Part shown: piece after piece, positions 22,965-32,918 of the stretch
Layout of the letters: each line of letters starts with the position of its first letter
How positions within the stretch are numbered: position 1 is the stretch's first letter
Source: Cyrtodaria siliqua
Taxonomy: Eukaryota > Mollusca > Bivalvia > Adapedonta > Hiatellidae
Length of the DNA stretch: 64,000 nucleotides
Direction of reading: 5' to 3'
Assembly: GCA_037043455.1 (NCBI GenBank)
Contig: JAWPHD010005092.1
Span: 106,955-170,954 of the forward strand
Position numbers and translations under genes: made by a program
Notes under the pieces: generated by a model
The model's database searches: none
Told to the model about the DNA's origin: nothing
The model's input: only the letters and a program-made list of their open reading frames with translations

Positions 22965-23935
22965 CTTTGTGTTTCACTTACAGATTTCATTGCTTCTAAC
23001 AATCTATGCAAATTTGGTAAAGATCAAATAATAAAAGAAGGTTATACGAGTGTTCACAAGGCACAATATGGCATTTTTTTAGCAAAAACAAGGGCCAAAA
23101 CTCCAGTGTATATGGTCCGATCTCTTGCCCCTCACCGCTGTAGGTTCGATCCCTCAGGGGCCTAGGAATCTTTATGTGAGGAAGCTATCGAGCTGGCTTG
23201 CGGAACATCGGTGGTTCTACCCAGGTGCCCGCCCGTGCACGAAAATTGCCCGGAGGGGCACCTGGGGTCTTCCTCCACCAATGTAAGCTGGAAAGTCGAC
23301 ATATGACCTTAGCTGTTGGTGCGACTATAAAATCCAATTCAATTCAATTCAATATGGTCCGATCCGGCTGGTTTTTAAGCTTGTCTGATCTTTTGTTGAT
23401 ATTAACGAGCTGTGTTAGTTTGGTACAGATCAAATAATAAATGAAAGTGCTAGAGTGTTAACTAGGCAGAAAATCACACTTTTCAACAAAACAAGGGCCT
23501 CAACTCTGGTGTTACAAATCTGATCTGGCTGGTTTTCGAACAGATCTGAGCTTTCATTAATATAAATACACTGGCAAAGTTTTGTAAAGGTCAAATACAA
23601 AATGCAGGTGCCAGAGTGTAAACAAGACTTAATTTGGCACTTTTTAGCAAAACAAGGGCCATAAGTCTGGTGTTACTGATCCGATCTGGCTGAGCTGCCA
23701 TTGATATAAAAACATCCACAAAGCTTCATAAAGATCAAATACAAAATGAAGACGCTAGAGTGTAAATAAGGCTTAATATGGCATTTTTCAGCAAAATCAA
23801 GGGCCATAACTCTGGTGTTACTAATCTGATATTGCTGGTTCTCGAACAAATCCAAGCTTTCATTGATATAAAGACACTGGCAGAGTTTCCTAAACATCCG
23901 AGTAATAATGAAGTCCCTATCGTGTAAACAAGACA
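22965..23935 (+). repeat. Second degenerate tandem array, about 180 bp units
   Basis: Each unit contains AAAGATCAAATA, a CTAGAGTGT block, GGCATTTTT, AGCAAAACAAGGGCC and ACTCTGGTGTTA in that order. I count about five units, the first interrupted by a SINE at 23,123-23,351. Array-wide similarity is moderate. Confidence 0.75.
23123..23351 (+). mobile_element. 5'-truncated tRNA-derived SINE with 13-bp target duplication
   Basis: ATATGGTCCGATC occurs on both sides (23,110-23,122 and 23,352-23,364). The insert starts inside the tRNA-like head, keeping box B (GTAGGTTCGATCCC) but losing box A. It has a body with GTGGTTCTACCCAGGTGCCC, a conserved end (GACATATGACCT, TTGGTGCGACT) and an AATTC-repeat tail. 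The conserved end also appears in the 400-bp SINE family at 24,699 and 35,595, so the families share a 3' module, probably the recognition end for a partner LINE. Confidence 0.85.
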
Positions 23936-24187
23936 AAAGTTAATGGATGACAGATAACTCGCTATCCCATAATCTCTGCTGGCCATCGGTCAGTAGAGCT
24001 AAAAATTATAACCAAATCTCTGCTGGCCTTCAGTCAGTAGAGCTAAAAATTGTAACCATTTCGGTAGAAATCTTAGTATATTGGGCGTATTAAATATACG
24101 ACATTGATGCAAAATGTATAACATCATATGATATAAGTAATCATTTCATTTACAACACAATGATTCATGCAAAATTGAATGTGCCTT

Positions 24188-24330
24188 GAGGGTGCATGTG
24201 CTTTCGTCCCTCTGGTTTTCTGGTCGTAGAGAGATTGGTTTTCTCTTTAGCTACAACTACTATGGTTGTTCATTACGATTCTGATTATTTTGTATGTGTT
24301 TTAACTCTGTCTTCACCACTCTTTCTCTTG
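24188..24330 (+). mobile_element. Shard of Penelope-like element, noncoding part
   Basis: TTTCGTCCCTCTGGTTTTC followed by GGTTTTCTCTTTAGCTAC matches 46,170-46,300 (Y3) and 14,118-14,200 (Y1). It is a short stray piece inside the Y2 mosaic. The open frame at 24,196-24,438 lies on it and is not a gene. Confidence 0.55.
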
Positions 24331-24698
24331 GTTTTTGTCTCTTTCTTTGTATTATCAAGTACAGTCCGGACCTATGATGCCATTGCGTTCGGACGCTGTG
24401 GTTTCTATAGGACCCTATATCTCATTTTTGATACATAATAAACACTAGAATATGCTAAAAATATGATTCTTTTACTCAAATGATTTTGGTTTCACTTACA
24501 ACATAAGTCAATACTGTAAATGTTGTTGTTGTCACATTCTTTGATTTCACTCACTGTCAAAATTATCCTCGATCTTATTGAAGCAAACTCTTAAAAGGGT
24601 AAACTCAAGTGTGGTCTAGGAAAAATCGCACTGAATATGATATGCAACACAATCCATATCAACCTTCTTATCAAATTGTGCGAAAAGCAAATTGTGTG

Positions 24699-25105
24699 AA
24701 TTGAATTGAATTGTGGTTTTAAGGCGCACCAACACATGAAAAGGTTATATGGCGCCTAAATGGCATGAACATGCCAGGCTCAACCTCAATGTACATCGAG
24801 ATAAAATATGGAAAATGGGCCTAGAACCTTCTCACCCTGAACTGCAGAGTTGCTGCAAATTCTGTCGTAGAAACTCCATTTACGCTGGAGCCACGTTATT
24901 GTTTTTCTGCCACTGCTCTTTTGATGCGAGCGAGATAGCACCTGAAACAATGCAGGGATCATGATGAAGACCTTTAATGAACATGAACAAAAAATGATAA
25001 AATGAACATGAATTTGGGGGGATTCTACCCCTCTGCCTACCCCTCCAAAGGGATATGCAGTGGCCGTATTCTTTGCCCCGTAACCAAACGGGGCCCCCGG
25101 CAACC
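24699..25105 (-). mobile_element. 400-bp SINE, mosaic copy
   Basis: It is nearly identical over its length to 35,595-36,001. The minus-strand order is a GC-rich 5' end with CCCCCAAATTCATG, a middle with AGGTCTTCATCATGATCCC, and the 3' module TTGGTGCGCC followed by an AATTC repeat. Several overlapping open frames here (24,749-24,964, 24,786-25,103 and 24,880-25,206) recur in the other copy but have no known domain. Confidence 0.75.
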
Positions 25106-25535
25106 AGTGTTTTCACAAAACTAGAAGGGTAAGAAAATGAAAAATATTTTCTGCTTAATTTAATAGTTATCACATAACATGGCTTCTGTGAATGCAATAA
25201 AGTCATGACTTATTTCTCGTAATACCTTAGTGTATTACAGATGCAAATGAGGACAGAATTACTGTGTTTGTATAAAGTAAAACATTTAATCCCAATTGTT
25301 TGCATGGTACATCATACGCCTTAAACATTTATCATTATTTGAAATCTTACTTTTTAAAATGAATGTTAGTAACGTTAAATTAGGTTTAAGGTGTCGAATT
25401 ATTTGTAGGGCGAACGCATTTACAGCCGAGTAACATAGCGAAGCCATGTAAAACACAAAAGGACGTCATGATTTGTCTTACAAATTGACGCCTTTATAAG
25501 GAAAACTGACAATATTAAAGTGAAACTAACACGTC

Positions 25536-25586
25536 GGATAAAAAGATAGGATACTCGGCAAGAGCCTCGTATCCTATCATTTATCC
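25536..25586. repeat. Foldback remnant with CTCGGCAAGAG loop (Y2)
   Basis: GGATAAAAAGATAGGATAC is followed by a 14-base loop and the complementary strand GTATCCTATCATTTATCC. It is orthologous to 8,404-8,454. Confidence 0.7.
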
Positions 25587-26324
25587 AACTCGTTATTAAA
25601 ATCAACACAGTCACTAATGAAAGATCCACTATTTATTAAACAGAACAGATGTTAAAGGTCCAACACGTTTACATAGACTATGACAGGTGATATGAAAGAA
25701 AGTGCATCGGTGGTTCACGGGTCGCAGTCGCAACGCTGGTATATGTATTCAATGTTAGATTTAACTTTAGATCTGCAGTTAAACATTGAAATATAGGTAA
25801 AAAACAAATTGAATTGTGTTTCTTTATGTTTACCAGTTAAGTAATTGATGATTGATACTGAAAGTTTAATGATACTTTGTGTGGAATGTATAAATATATA
25901 TAGGCAATATTTTAAAAATATATATGATATGAAAATATTCAAATTATGTAGGCAAACATCCTAGCATATTGTCCGGATGGTAATAATGAGTTGGACAAAT
26001 GTATCAGGACAACGAAAGCACATTTAAAGATTAACTTAAACATTATATTCCCGTCCCTTTATTATGTGTCGTGGGGTAGGGGTGGGGATGATTATGATAA
26101 GATAAAAACAATTCAGAGAGTGGAATAGCATTTTCTGTTTACACACTTTGCTTGCGTACGCTCCTTGAAAAGTGAAGCTTTTTTCGACATTAAACATTAT
26201 GTTTTTAAACAGAAGTGCTTTATTTGTAATGGCATGTACACCCATGCATGATAGGTTTTCTTGTATTGGTTTCCCCATATCGTCCAGAGAAATATAGCAT
26301 GACTTTGGGATGACTGTAGGGTAA

Positions 26325-26543
26325 GTGTGAGGTTTGGTGCACCCTAGAACCTGGTTTAAACTGCCTGCGGCCTTTTTTGCCACTGACCGTTTCAAGGCGG
26401 TAGCCCTTTTGTCAGCCCTTTTATGTTTGTGATGTCTAGTTTGTCCATTTTGTTCATCTTTAAAGTTGTTCTTTGTTTCTGTGTGTGTTTGTGGTTGACT
26501 GTCGTCCTTGAATGCTACTTTTCCTGATCGATTTTTTTATCCA
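26325..26543 (+). mobile_element. Penelope-like element 3' terminus (Y2)
   Basis: Paralog of 9,155-9,355, with the same GTGCACCCTAGAACCTGG block and terminal TTGAATGCTACTTTTCCTG. It lies about 90 bp upstream of the tRNA-Gly-like locus. A minus-strand open frame (26,036-26,395) overlaps this noncoding end and is ignored. Confidence 0.65.
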
Positions 26544-26635
26544 TATTTGATTGAGAGACACGTGACAGGTATCGTGCAGTCTGGTGGTATGTTCTAAACA
26601 GTACATATAGGTATTAGATGAAGTATGATTGCAAA

Positions 26636-26706
26636 GCATCGCTGGTTCAGTGGTAGAATACTCACCTGTCATGCGGGCGGCCCGGGTTCGATTCCCGGCC
26701 GATGCA
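26636..26706 (+). pseudogene. tRNA-Gly-like sequence with GTC anticodon (Y2 first locus)
   Basis: The locus is 71 nt with an intact T arm and a largely intact D arm. The anticodon triplet at 26,668-26,670 is GTC (Asp) instead of GCC (Gly). One anticodon-stem pair becomes A-C, and the last acceptor pair is lost (GCATCGC opposite CCGATGC). There is no poly-T run directly downstream. I read it as a decaying pseudogene with a changed anticodon, not a working tRNA-Asp. Confidence 0.75.
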
Positions 26707-27283
26707 CATGTTTGTGTATAATAATTTCAAGAAAATGGCAGAACAATACGCAATGTACGCATTACGATTTACGCACAATATAATGGGAACTAACACTATA
26801 ATACTTCATATTGTGTACAGTTCCTTAAATAAGGACGTGCGTGTCGATATGGTCTATTATATATTGTTTTTTACTCTAATCAAATAAATTGTATAGTAAT
26901 ACTGTTTGATAAACACTAGGATGATACTTTGGCCATTAATAATTATATACATATACCGATTCAGCCAATAATCGTACCTGTTTCAACTTCACATTGTTTT
27001 GTTTTTTAAGTATTACATACAAATTACCAGTAACCCTAGTTTGCTGAACAATACCGCTCTAGATAAACTGACTGATTACACATATCAACCATTACCTAAA
27101 TCTGATCCCATTACCAGGAACTCAAATTTCGACTTGACTGGATATAGAAACAGGTTCAGGTTAAGAAATAAATACCAAGACATTACTAAGTTAGTATCAC
27201 AAATTCGGTAAAACTGAACAGAAAGAGAACACTGTCAGGCAAACCTATATTCCTATGGTTCTTAAAGTGCCCCCAGAGGTCCG

Positions 27284-27525
27284 GCCTTAATTCCATTAAG
27301 CGGTGGGCACGACGCTTTTATTAGCAAGATTTTATAACGAATATTTCGACAATAAAATACGTTTTAAAATATATTTTACTCAAAAAGACATTACCTATTA
27401 AATGTTTTAATTCTACAATATGTAACTATTTAAGCCGAAATTAAGGTTTTATTTCATACCCCAGCCAACCCTGTTTTTGCTTCTTGCAGAAGGGGTTGGA
27501 TGGGGTATGAAAGTTAACACGTAAT
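27284..27525. repeat. Left arm of long inverted repeat in Y2
   Basis: Reverse complement of 36,778-37,037 and paralog of 10,450-10,705. The internal hairpin is at 27,451-27,512. Confidence 0.7.
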
Positions 27526-28329
27526 GGAGGATATACTCCGATTCACGGGACCCATGCCTCCATCCGACTGATACGAGTATAAGGAAAGCTTGAGACAGAT
27601 ACTTGTTTAACTACCGATGGAATATCTAAGAAAGACATAATGGAATATTTCAACATCCTGCAAAATTGCAGTGAACCACCACGAGTGGCGAAAGAAGAAA
27701 GATATAAAAGCATAACAGACGTCTTTCGGCAATGTTCAAATGAAGCAAATCAGATTTGATATAATTGATAATTCATATATTGACTTCATATTTAAATATC
27801 TGCAGTGTCCTTCCTAACAAAATGAAACAATGTATATATACATCATATATAGACTTTGATATTATTGAAGTAATGGATCAACATATGGTACGTAGTAGCC
27901 AACGAAATTCAGAGAAATGTAATATATATTTTTTTAATTGATTCTTTAATTTCCTCTGAAATGATACATACAATATTTACATATTAGCTTGATTAGCATT
28001 CAAACAATTCAAACAACTTATTTATTTTACATCGATTGTAAAGAAAGCTCTCTGCACTTATATTCGTGAATTTAAAGTAACGGTTGTAAAAAAGTTGTAA
28101 ACTATATAAAAAAACGTATTCAGATAGTGTAGTATTGACTATATTTGTCGATAAACTACCATAAAGCCTTCTTTATTCCAGTTTAAAATTGTGCCGAAGC
28201 TCTGAAGAAAGCTTTACACGTTTGGAAGCAAAGGACTTTTAATACACATGATAACAAAATGAATCTGTCATTTATAAATTAGTTTAAACATTTATTTTAC
28301 ATCGATAGTATTGAAAGCTCTATGGCCTT

Positions 28330-28490
28330 ATTTGAATCACTCTCGATGTCTTCCTGCCAGTGGGTAGAACCAGTACTAAGCATATGAAGTTAATTGCTCA
28401 GGGACACAACACATATGGTAATGACGGGGATCGAACCCACGACTTTTCGATCATGAGTTTAACGCTCTACTGCTAGACACAGTTCTCCAC
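28330..28490 (-). mobile_element. tRNA-derived SINE (Y2)
   Basis: Paralog of the Y1 SINE at 11,530-11,683. Box B (GGGTTCGATCCCC) and the box A region (TAGCAGTAGAGCG) are conserved, so it was present before the Y duplication. Confidence 0.7.
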
Positions 28491-28706
28491 AATTTATAAA
28501 TTATAAATTTATGATTTTATATAAATGAATTAATTATACAATAAGTTCATTTAACATACGTAAAATTCCCTACGTTAAATGTATCAACAATCAATTAATA
28601 TTTTCGCAATACTGCCAAGAGGCATTTTATGTCACTTTAACGGATTGATAGGGCAAGACATTCTTCACTGTCCTCAATTTCTGAATTTAAGATGTTCTGT
28701 CAGCAA

Positions 28707-28777
28707 GCATCGGTGGTCCAGTGGTAGAATGCTCGCCTGCCACGCGGGCGGCCCGGGTTCGATTCCCGGCCGATGCA
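28707..28777 (+). tRNA. tRNA-Gly (GCC), near-intact paralog in Y2
   Basis: It is identical to the intact Y1 gene except for one T-to-C change in the D stem (GTCCAGTGG instead of GTTCAGTGG), which replaces a T-A pair with C-A. The anticodon GCC, the acceptor stem, a perfect T arm and a T6 terminator at 28,779-28,784 are all kept. It may be transcribed, but the D-stem mismatch leaves function uncertain. Confidence 0.75.
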
Positions 28778-30078
28778 ATTTTTTGCGACAATGTTAATTA
28801 ACTCTTAATATGTTCGAAACATAGTGGAAAGATGTAACATAGCTTAACTCAAATACAAACGAGATTTTAAATGATTTTAATCATTTTGCTATTATTGTTG
28901 TTTTCATCTAATAAAGTTAACATTGAAGGAAAATGAATAAAAATAATGAATGAGTTGGAGGGACGGACACCGGCAATGATGATATATCCTATGTTATATG
29001 TACATACAATCAAACAAAATGTTAACATGGTAAACAGTAGTTTACCTCGCTTTCTAAGTGTTTTAGCGTATTACATCTCAGATTCGTCCTTCCTTTGTTG
29101 CAAATGTCCATAATCTTAAATTTAATTGTTCCAACAATCCATATTTACAGCTATTTTACTACCAGCAAAGATATTATGCTACGTACCGCTCTATGCCGAC
29201 TTGTTAACACCAGTTACCTTTTTCGACTGCTTAATCCAATTTAGGCATCAATCAACATATACAAGAACGTCTGATATCTCCACTCAAGTATATAATGGAA
29301 CACATTACTAACTGCAGAGACAGGTAAAGGTTTTATATTTAAGAAATAATATATTTCCAGCAGGTTTATATTGTCTGATTTCAAAACCTGGAAATATTTG
29401 ATTTTTTTTATCTGACATAGATTTTTATGTATTTAATACACACATTTTCGAGAGATGGAACATAATGCAAGCAATTCTCACAACTTTCATTGTACGTCCA
29501 TCTCCAATTCATCTTTAGACAGAAGAAAATAATAAACAGCTTTATCGTGTTACAAACAAGTTCACTTTGTTATTTGAACGTAACGTTGCCTGAAAATAAC
29601 GTAATCGTTGTTTTGGATGATTTCCGACGTTGAAAATCGTTTAAATGGCGTTTTAACGGTGGAAGAACGTGACGTCAGAGGTTTTTATAGCTTTTTAAAA
29701 AAAAACTCCTCAATAGCCAATCATCATTGAGTATTTTCATAAACCATATTAGATCTTCGATTTATATGCGTGTGATCAGAACTCTTGTCATATGATCAGA
29801 GTGTATATACACCCATTTTAAAAGTACACGATGCTACCTAGCTTCTAAGCACCTACGAATTTTCTACTCTATATACACAACTCTACCACATAACCTGAAC
29901 AGCTTATACAGAAGACATTTTTCAGGGAATGACTACATTTCGAGATTGTAATAATGTCATGGATTTTTTTTACAAACTCTCCTAATGATAAGTGTAACAT
30001 ATGGACTTGTGCCGATATATGTACTAGAGCGTTATTGTTTGTTTAGATAACATCTTTATTAATACAGTAAAACCGTTT

Positions 30079-30735
30079 ACCGCCAGGATGTGGGTATTCC
30101 TATTGGTACTAACTGTGTGCCACTTGTAGCATATTTGTTTTCATACCATTATGATGGAGATTTCTTGGTTGAGTTTGTCACCTGCTAGCCAGAGAAACAT
30201 TGTTGATGCGTTTAATATTACATATCGGTATCCGGATGAACTACTCATATTTTGCTCATATGGTCACTAATATTCATCCACCAGAGCTCAAGTTGAACAA
30301 AGCCAACACAAGCAACATTCCTACATCTTCATCTCTCGATATCAAATGATTACGTACATACTAAATTCTATGATAAGGTAGATGACTAACTTTGAAATCG
30401 TTAACTATCCACATTTAGATTGGGACCTACCTCTTTCTACATCATACGGGGTTTATATCTCCCGGCTAATTCGTTTTGCTCGGGCATGTAACGATGTTTT
30501 TGTTATCATAAACTATGTAGATCTCTCTCAAAGTTCTATCCCGCAACGAACACCTGCTTGAAAAATGCAACACCGACCTAAAAACATTTCTACGACTAGG
30601 AATATCACAGCCGTTATTCTATGGAGATGTGATCTATAAACTTAAAATAAAGTGGTCTGACGGATTTCCTGATCAATTTACAAAAGTATCAGGAAATTTG
30701 CCAGAAAAGGATACGACCCTTTAGTATAACAGGGC
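30079..30735 (+). pseudogene. Penelope-like-type RT fragment (Y2)
   Basis: Paralog of 13,238-13,970, with further deletions. The IDNP stretch after YPDE is lost. GIPIGT remains near 30,096 and the thumb-like ISQPLFYGDVIYKL near 30,600. All frames are broken. Its decay in parallel with Y1 shows that the RT was already dead when Y duplicated. Confidence 0.7.
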
Positions 30736-31323
30736 ACTTCATGTTTGGTGATTGACCCCTTTACCGTTATCAGTCACTACGCTTGATATTTATCTTGTGC
30801 GATGACCGTACAATCTCGTGGGACTCCATGATTACAGCTTCTGAAACCCTGGAAGGAGAGGTTGGTGTATCAACCTTCGTCCCTCGGGTTTATTGATCGT
30901 ATTCTAAAAGGTTACATCCTGAAGTGTTAAGCTTTTTTATATATCTGGATGTGGACTTTATTTCAGAGATTTCCTTTTGATGGAATGTACTTTATTTACA
31001 CTGGCTTTTATTTACACCATAGATCGGCTATTGCAAAGAATGCCGCTGGGGATTTAAACCAGGTTCCAAAGTCAGCTGATCCTTATATGGGTTTTATATT
31101 TGTTTATGGTTAACAGACTGTGATTCATGTAAGTGGCGATAAATATGCTTTACAACTTGAATTCCTAGAGAACTCGTCTGACAAACTTGAATGGTATAAA
31201 CACATATTTTGTAACGTTGAAAGGTTACCATTTCACTTACTGAAATGGCGTTTTCGTAAACCAGTCTACTGAAATGTAGCATGTAGTCATAATTATTATA
31301 TGTTTATTAGCGATGAAACATTC

Positions 31324-31391
31324 ACTGGCCTCTGTAGCGCAGTTGACTGAGTAGTCGTGTTAGAGCCGGGGAAGGGAGGGTTCAAGCCTGA
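31324..31391 (+). repeat. tRNA-like promoter relic (Y2)
   Basis: Paralog of 14,680-14,747. TGTAGCGCAGTTGACTGAGT is closer to a box A than the Y1 version, with GGGTTCAAGCCT as the box B-like part. No convincing cloverleaf can be drawn. Confidence 0.4.
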
Positions 31392-32918
31392 TGATTTCCC
31401 CCTTTTTTAAATGTTCATACTATATTTTTTATTATTGCTAATGATAAGGTAGCAACAGTTCCTTTACATTTTTCATTTTTACATACTTCTAGCACGTCGT
31501 GTTACAAGGGTGAACTGTTATCAATATGTAAAGCATGTCATGATATTTGAACAGGAAGAAGCAAGGTCGCCCACATTGAATCAAAATGCTTGGTAGGAAG
31601 GTAAAATGCTTGGTAAAAATCAGGACGAATATAAGAAAAACGGCCGACATTAATTGTTTTCAATATTATTTAACACTCGTGACTTGATCTATTATTATGT
31701 TAACTTTTTCTCTCTCGGCAGCTATTTTACGATTGCGTAAAACCTTGTTTGTTCCCTATTGTCATAAAAATTGATTTGGACCGTGTAAACAACAGATTAC
31801 TTTCTTAAACGAACTAGATAATAACTTAAATGATGTGTTTGACAAGTCAAGGTGGTTTATCGTTGATGAGTTCGTGTAAGAGGCCTCCATAGTATAACTT
31901 CATAATTTAGTTGTTTATTTCTTGGATAATTGTTTATGGTGATATCTGCCATATATGGAGTGTTGCTACGAATGAAATCAAAATAGAAAATACAACATAG
32001 CTCACGATTAGATCTGATAATCGCCTGATTCGTTCAAATGATAATGAATATTTGTTTCATCTGATTTATTATTATATCTTATGTTGAAAGCAGTATTTCA
32101 TTAACGGTGACGCTTATTTCACATTTTATCAAGAACTTCTCCTTATCGTTTTAATTAATCGCGTAGTTCAGTATTGTTTTACGTAATATTTGACGACAGT
32201 AAGACGGTGACATGCTTTGAGAACAGTTCAGGTGACAGATATAAAAGTCGAACTTTAAATGTGAATACATATATGAAAAAAAACTTCAGAAACGAAACGG
32301 CAAAAACTGAAATAACAGCTATATAGCTGATTCGGTGCTTTCCGCTAAAGCTTAACCTGTTTCTAATGTTCAATTTGCATATTCTAGGTAAAACAGTGTA
32401 CACACAATAACAGTGTACACACAATACAAATTAACAAGTTAAATGAAACAATTTTAGTATCTTAATTTTGTAAATTCAGGAAGAAGTACCCTTAGTTTTA
32501 TTCGTATTGCAATTGTATGTAAAACATTATAATCATGATAATTATGTCTACAAAATGTGTCCATAGGACATGGGTTTCCATCTCTGCATTTTGAATAGTA
32601 ACATAGAAGCATTATGGACGAAAGCATTAATTATTTTATGGTTTTGAGTTGTTGTTTTTTAGTAACAGAAAGCATTAGCAAGGTGATGTAGATTAAAAAA
32701 TGTAGGTATATTAGTGACTTAAAAACGGAGATAAACCTTAACCAGAATCAATTAAATGTAAAAGGTGAACCAATGTAGCACTATGTGGTCGTATTACATG
32801 CTTGGTACATTTAATAACAAGGTCCGGACTTCTCGTTGTGATTTCCATAATTTATTGGTACATATAAAACAGGCCGAACAATTACAAATTAATAATACGC
32901 TATGAACACCCTGTTATA

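Larger units (their letters stand above)
20281..25105. mobile_element. 4.8-kb repeat mosaic inserted in Y2
   Basis: Y1 (at 7,875) and Y3 (at 43,345) continue straight from CTGTAAC into AGTGTTTTC, so this block is extra in Y2. It starts with CGCCGG-plus-poly-T runs. It then holds a cluster of CCCATGGG palindromes, an unassigned part (20,900-21,900), two SINE-3'-like pieces, two tandem arrays, a SINE with target duplications and a Penelope-like shard. It ends in a 400-bp SINE. It was probably built by several insertions, possibly on one large element whose termini I cannot identify. Confidence 0.7.

Noticed and set aside
22195..23935. CRISPR-like array
   Set aside because: Repeats are long (120-180 bp), degenerate and without regular unique spacers, and the genome is eukaryotic.
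24786..25206. Overlapping minus-strand open frames of 105 and 108 codons as host genes
   Set aside because: They lie on a 400-bp SINE. The same frames recur, with changes, in the copy at 35,643-36,013. There is no domain, and frame preservation follows from sequence identity of the repeat.
26036..26395. 119-codon minus-strand open frame as a gene
   Set aside because: It is antisense to the noncoding 3' end of the Penelope-like element. The Y1 paralog breaks it into shorter frames.
26636..26706. Functional tRNA-Asp based on the GTC anticodon
   Set aside because: The body is tRNA-Gly, acceptor and anticodon stems are mismatched, and no poly-T terminator follows.
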